Assembly (NCBI GenBank): GCA_949127735.1
Contig: CASBPX010000126.1
Span: 1 to 64,000 of the forward strand
Reading direction: 5' to 3'
Length of the DNA stretch: 64,000 nt
DNA from: Candidatus Obscuribacterales bacterium
GTDB taxonomy: Bacteria > Cyanobacteriota > Vampirovibrionia > Obscuribacterales > Obscuribacteraceae
Shown: positions 1 to 9,465 of the stretch, one piece after another
Position numbering within the stretch: the stretch's first letter is position 1
How the letters are laid out: every line of letters starts with the position of its first letter
The notes under the pieces: generated by a model
Told to the model about the DNA's origin: nothing
The model's input: only the letters and a program-made list of their open reading frames with translations
Database searches by the model: none
Made by a program: the position numbers and the translations under genes

Positions 1-543
1 ATTATCGAGTTTTTTCAAGTTACTCAAATACTTGAAACACCTGCTGCTACACAATGTTCTTGAAGCACCGAGAAAAGTTAAATTGGGTAGCAGCTCTGAA
101 ATGACCTTGACGCCGCCATCAGAAATATCAGTGCGATCTATTTCCAGGTGGGTGAGTTGGCGGAAATTCTTCAGAAAACCGACGTCATTATTTTTGAGCG
201 GCAAGCTTTGCAGTCCTAGAAAATGCACAGGTGCCGTTGCCATCGCCTCGGTCCAGGTTCTGCCACTCGAATCGTCCATGAGCCGCAAGAAAAATTCTTT
301 TCCAGCGGGAATTTCAACTCTGCCCTTCGCCACAGCAAACTTTTGCAGATGGTTGGTTGATGTTTGGCCGTCTTCGTTGTCATCAAACAGCAACACTGAG
401 CCGACCACATGATTATCGGGAAAGTTCAAGACCACCGGTTTAGCGGGGGCGGCAGCAGCGGAACTAATTGAAAAAAGCATTACCCCGGCCATGAGCAAGG
501 TCTGATAATGGCGGGGAAACTTTTCAGCTGGAGGCGTACGCAT
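1..543 (-). CDS. Leucine-rich-repeat-like secreted protein, 3' end truncated by window edge
   Basis: Not in ORF track (runs off the edge). Minus-strand reading from ATG at 543 gives MRTPPAEKFPRHYQTLLMAGVMLFSISSAAAAPAKPVVLNF...FLGLQSLPLKNNDVGFLKNFRQLTHLEIDRTDISDGGVKVISELLPNLTFLGASRT...; LRR-like spacing and signal peptide. Confidence 0.75.
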   Translation of the reverse strand, partial: MRTPPAEKFPRHYQTLLMAGVMLFSISSAAAAPAKPVVLNFPDNHVVGSVLLFDDNEDGQTSTNHLQKFAVAKGRVEIPAGKEFFLRLMDDSSGRTWTEAMATAPVHFLGLQSLPLKNNDVGFLKNFRQLTHLEIDRTDISDGGVKVISELLPNLTFLGASRTLCSSRCFKYLSNLKKLDN

Positions 544-549
544 TTTGGC

Positions 550-1068
550 TTAAATGCTTCCGGCAACAATTTCAATCAAAGGTTTATTTGAGGTCTGATC
601 GGTGACAATGTCGCCGACCGAATAGTGGCAACGCTCTCTGACGCCGACAAAATCTACATTGACGTCGCTAATTACTGCGGCGATAGCTTTAAAAGCTTCC
701 TGGCCTGCTTTTTTGTCAAAACGCCTGATTAATGCAGCGGCATAAAGTCTACCTGCCGGGCTGCCGTTGAGACAAATCCATTCAAGGTCAACTTTGCTTT
801 TGACACCGCTTTTGCAGGCATAGCTAATAGCGCCGCTCATCTTGCCGTTTTTGAGACCGGCTTCTTCCAACTGTTTGGCTGAAGCGATCACTGTCAGCTC
901 AGGGCTCATAGCGCGCTCTGGCGGTTTGGGTGCGTCTTTTTGAACCACCATTTCAACGCTGGGCTCGGGAAAGGCCGGCATCTGCGCCTCTGCCTGAGTA
1001 AACGAAACCAAACAGAGCGATAAAACAAAAAGACTTTGAGGCAAAATAGTAGCTCGAGTCATTTTCAT
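550..1068 (-). CDS. Hypothetical secreted protein
   Basis: 172-aa ORF with N-terminal signal peptide; follows the LRR gene in the same orientation. Confidence 0.7.
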   Translation of the reverse strand: MKMTRATILPQSLFVLSLCLVSFTQAEAQMPAFPEPSVEMVVQKDAPKPPERAMSPELTVIASAKQLEEAGLKNGKMSGAISYACKSGVKSKVDLEWICLNGSPAGRLYAAALIRRFDKKAGQEAFKAIAAVISDVNVDFVGVRERCHYSVGDIVTDQTSNKPLIEIVAGSI

Positions 1069-1104
1069 ATTTATCGCTCTGTGATCCGGTTCGAACTAAG
1101 TTTC

Positions 1105-1695
1105 TTATTTTACGCCGATCAGATCTACTTCAAATACCAGAGTGGCATTTGGCGGAATATCAGCGCCGGCCCCTCTGGCTCCATAACCAAGAGCTGGTGG
1201 AATTGTCAATTTGCGCTTCCCGCCCGGCTTCATGGTGGCAACACCTTCGTCCCAGCCTTTGATCACAGATCCGGTGCCGATTTGAAATTCAAAAGGACGG
1301 CCGCCGTGATCGTAAGAACTATCGAATTTCTTACCGTTAGTAAGCCATCCGGTGTAATGAACAATAACGGTTTGACCGTTCTTAGGCGAGTCACCTGCGC
1401 CGACTTTGAGGTCTTCGATGACTAGACCTGTTGGTGTGGTGGTGCTGGATGTTTGTGTCATTGAATTTGCTCCGCTGGTAGTGACGGTATCTGACGTAGT
1501 GCCACCGCTGGCAGTGGCGTCGCTGGGCAGAGTGCTGGCCAGATCTGTTGCTGATGTGGTGGTCGTGGTTGTGGTCGTTGTTTCCGCAGAATTTGAAGCA
1601 TTCGAACAGGCAGTTGTTGACAGGCCGGTTAAGGTAGCCAAAGTGAGAGCTAAAAGTGTTGATGCTGGCGCTAATTTACGCATACGGGTCCTCAA
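1105..1695 (-). CDS. FKBP-type peptidyl-prolyl cis-trans isomerase, exported, Thr-rich linker
   Basis: C-terminal [88 protein letters not shown] is a canonical FKBP domain. Confidence 0.95.
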   Translation of the reverse strand: MRTRMRKLAPASTLLALTLATLTGLSTTACSNASNSAETTTTTTTTTSATDLASTLPSDATASGGTTSDTVTTSGANSMTQTSSTTTPTGLVIEDLKVGAGDSPKNGQTVIVHYTGWLTNGKKFDSSYDHGGRPFEFQIGTGSVIKGWDEGVATMKPGGKRKLTIPPALGYGARGAGADIPPNATLVFEVDLIGVK

Positions 1696-1900
1696 TAGTA
1701 CTGATTGAATTCAATCTGATAGGCCAAAGTTATAGCAGAACCGGCTGAAATTACCATTAGACAGCAACAGACGAGCAAGTAGACGAACAAGTATCAAGTG
1801 TTCGTAATCACCCCATTTACGCCACCTCCCGGGCGGTAGATGATCATGACAAGCAAATTAAAAAACACTTTCGTCGCAGAAATCTTTTAAATCATCACCC

Positions 1901-3553
1901 ATGCCTAAAGTCAGCCACAGTTCAGATTCAAGTGCAGGCGCCGAAAAGAATTTCGATGCTCAACTGAACAGTAAACTGGCAGACGATTCAATCAGCACTC
2001 GGTTGTTTGCCTCTTTAGGTACCGGCGATGCTGCCAAACCTGCCGGCACCATGACAAAAGCCGCAGTTGTTGTGGAAGGCACTTTGACAGGTCTCGTAAC
2101 CCATGGTGTGTCAGAGGCGGTTAACAATCCCGGCCGTTTTGGCGCTGAAATCTTAGGCGCAACAGCTCTCACTGTGGCCATGAAAGGCCCATCTTGGGTA
2201 AAATTTCCGGCTCTCGGAGTGGTTGCCGTCGGTACATACGCATTCGGTGCGCACGCGATTGACTCGGGCCTAAAGGCAATGTCGATTACTAAAAACATGA
2301 CCGAAGGCAATCTGGCCGAAAGTCGCGCCGCTATTAGTGAAACCTTAGGACCCCTGGCCTTCGACTCTTTGATGATGGTTGGCTCAGGTTACGCGGGTAC
2401 CAAACTGGCTGGTGTTTTACCAAAAAGGTTACCCACCGTATCATTTGAAATGGCCCCACAGCTAGCCTTTGAAGGTGGCGGCATGGCAACGTCCGGGCCT
2501 CGTTTGCGTTTTGACTATGCACCTGAAAGTGCTGGGCCAAAAGACAATGTCATGGCCATGACCAACTCACATGACGGGACCGGCGGCGGCAGCTCCAGCA
2601 AGCACATACAAAAAGATGGCTACAAAATCGTTTCATCGCGCGGGTCTCGTGGCGAAGAGGTACAGCTGGTAGAGCAAATGCCGGCCATGAAAGCCGTAGA
2701 GCTGCTGCACGGTGACCATTCGATTTCAAATATTCGCGCCAACGGCAAAGTTGCCATCGGTTTTCCGACCGGCGAAGCGCGCATGTTCGACCTGGGAAAA
2801 CCAATTAAACGCGTTACCGTAAGCGAATATGCCGGCGGTCAGAAACAATATCGTCTCAATGAAACAGCCTTGCCCAATATGGAAGTGAACAATCTCAATC
2901 ATGAAGTCAAAGCCGTTTTAGCCAATGGCGACAAATTGCACATGGTGGACAATGTGCCAGATGGCTACATGAATTTCAATCACAAAGACGGGCTCAAGTC
3001 ATGGGTGGAATATTCAGGACGGCTGGTTTTCCAATTGCCCAATGGTGTTTTGACAGAAGCGGTTATCCCCAGCCAGATTGCCAATATTAAACTGACAGAG
3101 CGCCTTGACGGCAGTAAGCTTTTTGAATTCTTAAATCCTGAAGGTAGTGTTTTACCTCAAAAAGTAGAGCTGCCATCTACTGCAGCTAAGGCCAAAACTT
3201 TTGATGAAATTACTCAGTGGCGTGATTTGAAAAATTATCTCGCCGGACGTCCGAGCAATAGCGGCACTAGCCATGGTTTTGAAGTGCATCGCGTCGAACC
3301 TGATGCCGGCGGTGCAATTCATCAGCAGCAGTCGCATAAAGAAAGCTTCCCTTTTTGGAATCCAAAGCTCCGATCGCAATCAACCGAAAGAGCCATGGCT
3401 CAACACATTGCTGGTGTAGATCCGCGCACTATGCGCGGCAATGATCTGGAAACTCCGGCTGACATGATGCTGGCTCAGCAAGGCCACAGCTGGATTACAA
3501 AACGATATCTTGATGGCCTTGATCGACAAGACAATCCGTTCGGCAATCACTAA
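1901..3553 (+). CDS. Hypothetical protein with hydrophobic N-terminal segment
   Basis: 550-aa ORF; no family recognised. Confidence 0.75.
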   Translation: MPKVSHSSDSSAGAEKNFDAQLNSKLADDSISTRLFASLGTGDAAKPAGTMTKAAVVVEGTLTGLVTHGVSEAVNNPGRFGAEILGATALTVAMKGPSWVKFPALGVVAVGTYAFGAHAIDSGLKAMSITKNMTEGNLAESRAAISETLGPLAFDSLMMVGSGYAGTKLAGVLPKRLPTVSFEMAPQLAFEGGGMATSGPRLRFDYAPESAGPKDNVMAMTNSHDGTGGGSSSKHIQKDGYKIVSSRGSRGEEVQLVEQMPAMKAVELLHGDHSISNIRANGKVAIGFPTGEARMFDLGKPIKRVTVSEYAGGQKQYRLNETALPNMEVNNLNHEVKAVLANGDKLHMVDNVPDGYMNFNHKDGLKSWVEYSGRLVFQLPNGVLTEAVIPSQIANIKLTERLDGSKLFEFLNPEGSVLPQKVELPSTAAKAKTFDEITQWRDLKNYLAGRPSNSGTSHGFEVHRVEPDAGGAIHQQQSHKESFPFWNPKLRSQSTERAMAQHIAGVDPRTMRGNDLETPADMMLAQQGHSWITKRYLDGLDRQDNPFGNH

Positions 3554-3555
3554 AA

Positions 3556-4176
3556 CTAGCCGATGGCGTCTTTAAGAGCACTGTGCGCAGCCAGATATTT
3601 GGTGGTCATTGAAAGCACTTTGGCTTCTTGAGTTAGCCTGCAGTGGGTGTCTTGCAATTCCAGTAAGGCCTGCTGATCTTCTGGCACACCATACATGGTG
3701 CCAGCTACCCAGTAAGACAAACTGAGCGGGTCCGATGGTAAATCTTCGGGCAGCTCAACCTGTTTGTCAGTTAGCTTGCCACTGAGTTTGAGAATATTTT
3801 TGATGCATTCTAAAACTTCCTCAGTCACTGGATAGAGATCTTCGGCACAAGGTTCGTCTTCAAGCCATTCGATTTCGCCTTGCAGGTACGGCAGATCTTC
3901 AACGGTGCGCAAAACTTTAAAACGCCTTCTACCCTGAGTGAGAATATTCATGCGACCATCAGGCAGCTTTTCGCATTCTAAAATTTCGGCTGAAGAACCA
4001 ACTGATGCCGCTTGTGATCGGTGTGGATCATACAGAAGCACACCAAAAATTTTGTCACCAGTCATAATTTGCGCCACCATTTGCCTATAGCGTGGTTCAA
4101 AAATATGCAGTGGTAGAGGCGCGCCTGGAAAAAGCACCACATCAGGCAGCGGAAATAAAGGAATAATTTGTGTCAA
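3556..4176 (-). CDS. LON peptidase N-terminal (substrate-binding) domain protein
   Basis: IIPLFPLPDVVLFPGAPLPLHIFEPRYRQMV...FGVLLYDP... LON-N signature, no protease domain. Confidence 0.9.
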   Translation of the reverse strand: MTQIIPLFPLPDVVLFPGAPLPLHIFEPRYRQMVAQIMTGDKIFGVLLYDPHRSQAASVGSSAEILECEKLPDGRMNILTQGRRRFKVLRTVEDLPYLQGEIEWLEDEPCAEDLYPVTEEVLECIKNILKLSGKLTDKQVELPEDLPSDPLSLSYWVAGTMYGVPEDQQALLELQDTHCRLTQEAKVLSMTTKYLAAHSALKDAIG

Positions 4177-4191
4177 CCACTATCTCCAGAT

Positions 4192-5211
4192 CTATGATCG
4201 GCCCGCATTGCCAATTGAGGGCGGCCTGACAGCAGTATAAGCACAGCAACCGGGTGCGCACTTATCATTGTCATCAGCCACGTTAGTTGATTCTAGCCGT
4301 TCCTCGACCATATCTCCCATCATTTTTGCAAAATTAGCATTGGTGCCGGCAGTGCTGGTGCGAACAAATTGCATGCCAAGCTCACCGGCAAGGTCTTTCG
4401 CCTCTGTGTCCAGATCGTAAAGAATTTCCATATGATCCGAAATAAAACCAATTGGGTGAACCAGAACAGTTCTAGTGCCGTGCTCAAAAAGCGTGCGCAT
4501 GTGGTCTAAGATATCTGGCTCAAGCCATGGCTGGGCGGCAGGCCCGCTGCGGCTTTGATAAACCAGTTTATAGTCAGTGATGCTGAGCGCTGACGCAACT
4601 TTGTCGCAATTTTCTTGCAGCTGTTTTACATATTCGCAATTGTCAGCCATGGCCATAGGAATACTGTGAGCAGTAAAGGCGACATGCACCTGAGGGCGCT
4701 CCACCTCAGGAAACTTTTCCAGACCTGCTTTGACATTTTCAATATTTGCCTGAACAAAAAGTGGCTGTTTGTAATAGCCGGGAATTTTGTCAATTTGCAA
4801 ATCTTCTGCCTCGGCTTCAACCTTGGCTTTTTCAATATCTTCCAGGTACTGCCTGCAACCAGAATATGAACTGTAAGCAGACGTGACGAAGGTGAGCACT
4901 CGTTTGATGCCCACCTTCTTCATCTGCCTCAGCGTATCGGTCAAGAGCGGATGCCAGTTGCGATTACCCCAGTAAATCGGCAATGCAATAGAACGCTGTT
5001 TCAATTCACTTTCAAGTGCGGCGATCAACTGGCGATTTTGTTCGTTGATTGGGCTGACGCCTCCGAAGCGCTCATAGTGATGCGCAACTTCTTTCATGCG
5101 CGCTTCAGGTACATTTTTGCCCCGCAGAACATTTGCCAGAAACGGCATCACGTCTGCCATTCCTTCAGGACCACCAAATGAAAGAAAAAGCACGGCATCG
5201 TATTTTTTCAT
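4192..5211 (-). CDS. hemH: Ferrochelatase (coproporphyrin ferrochelatase-like)
   Basis: LSFGGPEG, GNRNWHPLLTDTLRQM, FVTSAYSSYSGCRQY, FTAHSIPMAMADNCEY, YQSRSGPAAQPWLEPDI, VLVHPIGFISDHMEILYDLD; C-terminal CAPGCC. Confidence 0.93.
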   Translation of the reverse strand: MKKYDAVLFLSFGGPEGMADVMPFLANVLRGKNVPEARMKEVAHHYERFGGVSPINEQNRQLIAALESELKQRSIALPIYWGNRNWHPLLTDTLRQMKKVGIKRVLTFVTSAYSSYSGCRQYLEDIEKAKVEAEAEDLQIDKIPGYYKQPLFVQANIENVKAGLEKFPEVERPQVHVAFTAHSIPMAMADNCEYVKQLQENCDKVASALSITDYKLVYQSRSGPAAQPWLEPDILDHMRTLFEHGTRTVLVHPIGFISDHMEILYDLDTEAKDLAGELGMQFVRTSTAGTNANFAKMMGDMVEERLESTNVADDNDKCAPGCCAYTAVRPPSIGNAGRS

Positions 5212-5450
5212 GCTAGATGACTGGTCAATATATCAAGCACTTCACCCTCTTGTGGAAAACGGCCGGTTTGTTTCTTCGAGAAAATCAATTTGCCGTCTAC
5301 CTCTACCTCGAAAACGCCACCAGAAGACTGATGTATCTTTGTTGGATAGTTAAGCAGTTTGTTGATATCGGCTGCCAAACTGACAGCCCTAGATTTGTAT
5401 CCTCAAGAACCACAAAAAGTTATGGATACATTTGGTTTTTGCTCGCTCAT
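5208..5450 (-). CDS. selW: Selenoprotein W (SelW/Rdx family), UGA-encoded Sec at codon 16
   Basis: MSEQKPNVSITFCGSUGYKSRAVSLAADINKLLNYPTKIHQSSGGVFEVEVDGKLIFSKKQTGRFPQEGEVLDILTSHLA*. TGA at 5403-5405 in frame; CxxU-GYKS and GxFEVxVxGKLIxSKK match SelW; AGGAGA upstream of ATG; ATGA overlap with hemH. Confidence 0.9.
5370..5388 (-). promoter_or_regulatory. Candidate bacterial SECIS element
   Basis: GGCTGTC-AGTTT-GGCAGCC: 7-bp stem (6 Watson-Crick + 1 GU), 5-nt loop with G at loop position 2, loop begins 22 nt after the UGA. Confidence 0.75.
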
Positions 5451-5464
5451 GTTGTCTCCTGTTG

Positions 5465-5911
5465 TTAGCAATCTAAAAAATCGTTGTTGCGGATGTAGAG
5501 CTGAAGCTCTTCCAGGTGAGTAACTTCCTCTAGAATAATGGCTTCGTACATCAATTTAAGCACGATATCTTTTTGAAATTCGCGCAACTGCTCTTCATAC
5601 ATTTGAATATGGCTTTCTTCCATGGCTATGTCTTCTTGCAGCATTTCAAGAAGAGTTTGGTCACCAGGTTCGCCTACTTCTTCCATCTTTACTGATGGGT
5701 GACCACCAAGAGCCACAATTTTTTCACCCAAATGAGTAGCGTGCACCATTGAACCCTGCACCAGGCTGCGAAAAAGCTTGACGAGCGGCCCGCGGCCAGG
5801 ACCAAGTACGATGAATGAATGATGTAGATATCTGACTAGACCAGCCAGCTCGCGCTCTAACGCCAGATTGAGGGCGGCAATTACTCTTTTCTTGTCAACT
5901 GTTGTTTCCAC
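5465..5911 (-). CDS. Ferritin-like / bacterioferritin family protein
   Basis: ALNLALERELAGLVRYLHHS...MVHATHLGEKIVALGGHPSV...EESHIQMYEEQL four-helix ferritin-like pattern. Confidence 0.85.
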   Translation of the reverse strand: METTVDKKRVIAALNLALERELAGLVRYLHHSFIVLGPGRGPLVKLFRSLVQGSMVHATHLGEKIVALGGHPSVKMEEVGEPGDQTLLEMLQEDIAMEESHIQMYEEQLREFQKDIVLKLMYEAIILEEVTHLEELQLYIRNNDFLDC

Positions 5912-5990
5912 AGCTTAATCCTCGCCTTATGCGTTAAATGGTAGATATAAATCCAATGATTAGTCCCATAATTTTAACTCACAGAATCAA

Positions 5991-7430
5991 ATGCAGACAC
6001 TAACTAATATCAAGAGGACAATCGCCTGTTCCCTGGCGATTGCATCGGCGGCTGCCATCTATGCACCGCTAGTGTGGGCTGCGGCCGGCAGCCATATGAC
6101 CACTGAGAACATCCCGCACAATCAGATAGTAAGACCACTGGCTGGAAGATTGGACAATACGGCCGTGCTCAATAGCAACTGCCCTGAACTGGTCACTGGC
6201 GAGGGCATACTGGTATCAACATTGTCTGGAAAGGGCCGCGATGTACCGGAAAATCATTTGAATTTCAAGTTTAAAAATGACTTTGCTCTTTTCTTTCACC
6301 ATATCAATAAGCAGAGCGAGGAAGACGCCAAGAAGACACTTTACGTCAGTTGGATTGCTTTTAATCCGCAAAAAAAAGATGCCAAATTAATCGTTTCTGA
6401 AGAAGCTTCTTATCTCAGCCAACCCGATGCGCCCTTCGTCGAACGGCCGGCTTTAGCCCCCGATCCGGACAATACTCTCTATTCCGGACCAGGCGACAGG
6501 CTTACAGCTGACTTTATCCATGACACTTTTAGCACTAGCGATACAAAATCAGCAAGAAACTTACCCCTGACCATCACTGTGCCGGCAGGTGAAATGGCGA
6601 TTGTCAGGCAAATGGACGTGCCGGTGGCAGACTTAAAATATCACCACAACGGCCGTTCATTTTATGCTCGCGGCAATATTCAAGGGGCTCTTAATATGGC
6701 CACAATTGCCACTTTTTCCGAATCAGGGCCACCTTCATTAGCCGAGCTCGAAGCACTATTGCAGCGATCACTTTTAGCTCATCCTCGAGAATACGAAGAG
6801 CTTGCGCCTACACCGGATGATTTTAAAGGTCGTTTTGTTTATGGCCGAGTGTCTGGAGTGCAAACGGGAGCAAAAATTGAAGCTGCCCACAGCCTCACTC
6901 TTAGTAAAGCCAGCGAGGCGACGCGCAATTATCCCATCAGTTCTCTAGTAAATGGAACATTTGGCACCGGCGAAATTCAAAGTGCACCGCTTTTGCGCCG
7001 CTACCCCGACACCGCATATAGTGCCCATGGCAACTACTGCGTTGATTATAAAGTCAACTTGACCATTCGCAATAATGATTACATCAAACGCAAGCTCTAT
7101 GTCGGTTTTGATTGCCCGCTTAAAGCCGACATAGATGAAATCAAGTATGCCGAACGGCCCGAAAAAGCCGTATTTTTTCGCGGTTCGCTAAAAGTTTCTT
7201 CTGAAGAATACGAGCGCTTTTATCATTTTGTTTTACATAAGGGGGAAGCGCTGGAACCCTTTGAGAGTTTTGAAGTAGAGCCAGGGCAGACGCGCACAGT
7301 CACCGTCGAGCTGTTGTACCCGCCAGACGCGACACCTCCGCAGCTGCTAAAATTCTACAGCCCTCAATCTGAGTTACCGACGCTTGATTTAAACCCTGTT
7401 ATAAGAGATGAAAACCGCAACGTGCTCTAA
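5991..7430 (+). CDS. DUF3370-like secreted protein (cyanobacterial family)
   Basis: Signal peptide then QIVRPLAGRLDNTAVLNSNCPELVTGEGILVSTLSGKGRDVPENHLNFKFKNDFALFFHHI. Confidence 0.75.
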   Translation: MQTLTNIKRTIACSLAIASAAAIYAPLVWAAAGSHMTTENIPHNQIVRPLAGRLDNTAVLNSNCPELVTGEGILVSTLSGKGRDVPENHLNFKFKNDFALFFHHINKQSEEDAKKTLYVSWIAFNPQKKDAKLIVSEEASYLSQPDAPFVERPALAPDPDNTLYSGPGDRLTADFIHDTFSTSDTKSARNLPLTITVPAGEMAIVRQMDVPVADLKYHHNGRSFYARGNIQGALNMATIATFSESGPPSLAELEALLQRSLLAHPREYEELAPTPDDFKGRFVYGRVSGVQTGAKIEAAHSLTLSKASEATRNYPISSLVNGTFGTGEIQSAPLLRRYPDTAYSAHGNYCVDYKVNLTIRNNDYIKRKLYVGFDCPLKADIDEIKYAERPEKAVFFRGSLKVSSEEYERFYHFVLHKGEALEPFESFEVEPGQTRTVTVELLYPPDATPPQLLKFYSPQSELPTLDLNPVIRDENRNVL

Positions 7431-8947
7431 ATTTTGGCGCTCAGATACAATCCCTTTTCTTCCCGCCGCCACCAGTGTCCGGTTTTAAGCATGATTGCCG
7501 GGGTCTCCAGCTTATAATTGAAGATTCTTACACGCAAGAATTTGGGCGGCTCTTGACTGAACGGATTAGTCTGCACCAAACTTAAAACACTCTTGTCGTT
7601 GCGAGATAAAGCGTTTAAAAAGCTGACGAACCAGCGGCTTGGCTGCATACCAGCTTGAGCATTAAGTGCTTCGAACCAGAGTTGCCAATCAAGACGTGGC
7701 ATGTGCGGCGCTACTGCCGGTGGTGGCCTCTCGAGAGCGCCAATTTTATAATAAAATTCGTAAGCGTTGTAGTTCATACCGTCGCTACTGCCTTCAATAA
7801 TTAACTCCGGTCGCTCTCTGGTCATGCTGGCAAAGAGGCCATAGCCTGATGATATACCCCAGCTCTGGCAGAAGCTGTATGCAAGCCTCGCTGGGGCAGG
7901 CAGCATGTAGAAGATTTCACGGCCTGACATAGTTAGCACCAGGCTGACAGAACTGGCAAAAACAATAATGGTCATGGCCGGATACGCAATTAGCTTTTCC
8001 AACACCTTTAGGCCTTTACCGCTATTGTCTCCAAATGAAGATGATTGGCCAAGCAGCCAGTTCTGCAGCCAGGACAGGCGCATAAGAGTAAAGAATCTTT
8101 CCAGATCTTTTTCTGACAGCCAGGAAAGTGTCAGAGCAAAGCTTAGTAGATTGAAAAATCCATAATTGCCAGAACAAGCAATGGCAAGTTGCAAAAGACA
8201 AAAGAGAATTACGGCAAATCGGCGCAGGCTTGCCGTGGTAAACAGAAAGAATGGCACCAGCACTTCGATAACTAACGTTGCGGCACAGGCCGCCTGGCTT
8301 AATAAAAGCGGCATCTGGTGACAGAAGATAGATAGTGGTGCAGGTAGTGGCTGCGTTTCGAAATGATAGGTGAGTGCAGTTAGAGTAAGCCAGCTTGAAT
8401 CATTTGCCGGCTCAGTAAAGAGCTTGACAAAGCCAGATGAGAACATTAAGCGGAAGGTTAGCCAGGCAAGCGCTAAAAGTGCCAGACTACGGCTTCTTGG
8501 CGAAAAAGAAAAGAGCTGGCTGCGGCCAAGGAAAATGGAGATAAATCCACTTTCAAGCAAAAGCATGTCCCATTGGAAAGACAAAAAATCTTGCCCTACT
8601 GAAACTATAGACAAATAGCAAAGATAAAGAGCAATCAGTACGACGGGCTCAAGCACAGCAAAAAAGAGCATCAGTGCGAGCAAACAGCCCACCACATTGA
8701 CTGTTAGAAGAGTATTGTAATGGGGAGCAAAAAGCAAAAATGACGGAGAACTGAGTAAACCAGGCAGAACAATATTTTGTTGCGATAGTGTAGCGTGTTC
8801 AAATAGAGCCGCCACCGGAGCAATGCCCTGATCACCATACAAGCCCTGTAGCTGCGGCAGCAGGGAGGCAAAAGCACAGAAGTAAACCACTGCCAGTAGT
8901 CGCAGATATAGAGCAATAATCAGATCTGGAGATTTTTGCAGAATCAA
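7427..8947 (-). CDS. Lipase maturation factor (LMF) family membrane protein
   Basis: Multi-TM; LLLESGFISIFLG, FRLMFSSGFVKL, LTALTYHFETQPLPAPLSIFCHQMP, C-terminal ..RLDWQLWFEALNA...RWFVSFL motifs. Confidence 0.9.
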   Translation of the reverse strand: MILQKSPDLIIALYLRLLAVVYFCAFASLLPQLQGLYGDQGIAPVAALFEHATLSQQNIVLPGLLSSPSFLLFAPHYNTLLTVNVVGCLLALMLFFAVLEPVVLIALYLCYLSIVSVGQDFLSFQWDMLLLESGFISIFLGRSQLFSFSPRSRSLALLALAWLTFRLMFSSGFVKLFTEPANDSSWLTLTALTYHFETQPLPAPLSIFCHQMPLLLSQAACAATLVIEVLVPFFLFTTASLRRFAVILFCLLQLAIACSGNYGFFNLLSFALTLSWLSEKDLERFFTLMRLSWLQNWLLGQSSSFGDNSGKGLKVLEKLIAYPAMTIIVFASSVSLVLTMSGREIFYMLPAPARLAYSFCQSWGISSGYGLFASMTRERPELIIEGSSDGMNYNAYEFYYKIGALERPPPAVAPHMPRLDWQLWFEALNAQAGMQPSRWFVSFLNALSRNDKSVLSLVQTNPFSQEPPKFLRVRIFNYKLETPAIMLKTGHWWRREEKGLYLSAKI

Positions 8948-9465
8948 TTTAAAAGAGCGGTGCCATTGTTATAAATTTTGGGCCACATGACTTTTAGCCA
9001 GTAAGTAAAGTGATCTGGGTTCGATTGCATTTCACTATCTAACTGCGCCAGTGAAAACCAGCGCCAGTCCATTACCTCAGCGCTGTTGGGCATTGCATCA
9101 CCGCTAAAGCGGCCAAGAAATACGTGATCAAATTCGTGTTCAATCAGGCCTTTATCAAGTTGTACTTGATAAATAAACGAGAAAGCAAATTGTAAGTCGG
9201 CGGTGATACCCATTTCAAATTGCAAACGAACGGCAGCGGCATCAGCTGTACTCTGACCCGGCTCTGGATGCGTGCAACAAGTATTGCTCCATTTACCTGG
9301 AGAATGATATTTTTCCATAGCGCGTTGCTGCAATAATATTTCGCTTTTATCGTTGAATACTATCACCGAAACAGCACGGTGCAGTTGACCTGTCTGGTGA
9401 GCCAGCAGCTTTTCTGCCTGCCCCAGCTCTTGATCTAAAGTGTCAACCAAAATTACGTTAGTCAT
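8944..9465 (-). CDS. idi: Isopentenyl-diphosphate delta-isomerase, type I (Nudix)
   Basis: LHRAVSVIVFNDKSEILLQQRAMEKYHSPGKWSNTCCTHPEPGQ; EHEFDHVFLGRF. Confidence 0.93.
   Translation of the reverse strand: MTNVILVDTLDQELGQAEKLLAHQTGQLHRAVSVIVFNDKSEILLQQRAMEKYHSPGKWSNTCCTHPEPGQSTADAAAVRLQFEMGITADLQFAFSFIYQVQLDKGLIEHEFDHVFLGRFSGDAMPNSAEVMDWRWFSLAQLDSEMQSNPDHFTYWLKVMWPKIYNNGTALLN

Noticed and set aside
1536-1600. Poly-Thr coding tract in the FKBP gene as a phase-variable repeat
   Set aside because: Codons are mixed, so it is not a uniform slippage-prone repeat
5217-5468. Plus-strand ORFs 5096..5353 and 5217..5468
   Set aside because: Antisense to the selW reading frame, no recognisable domain; shadow ORFs
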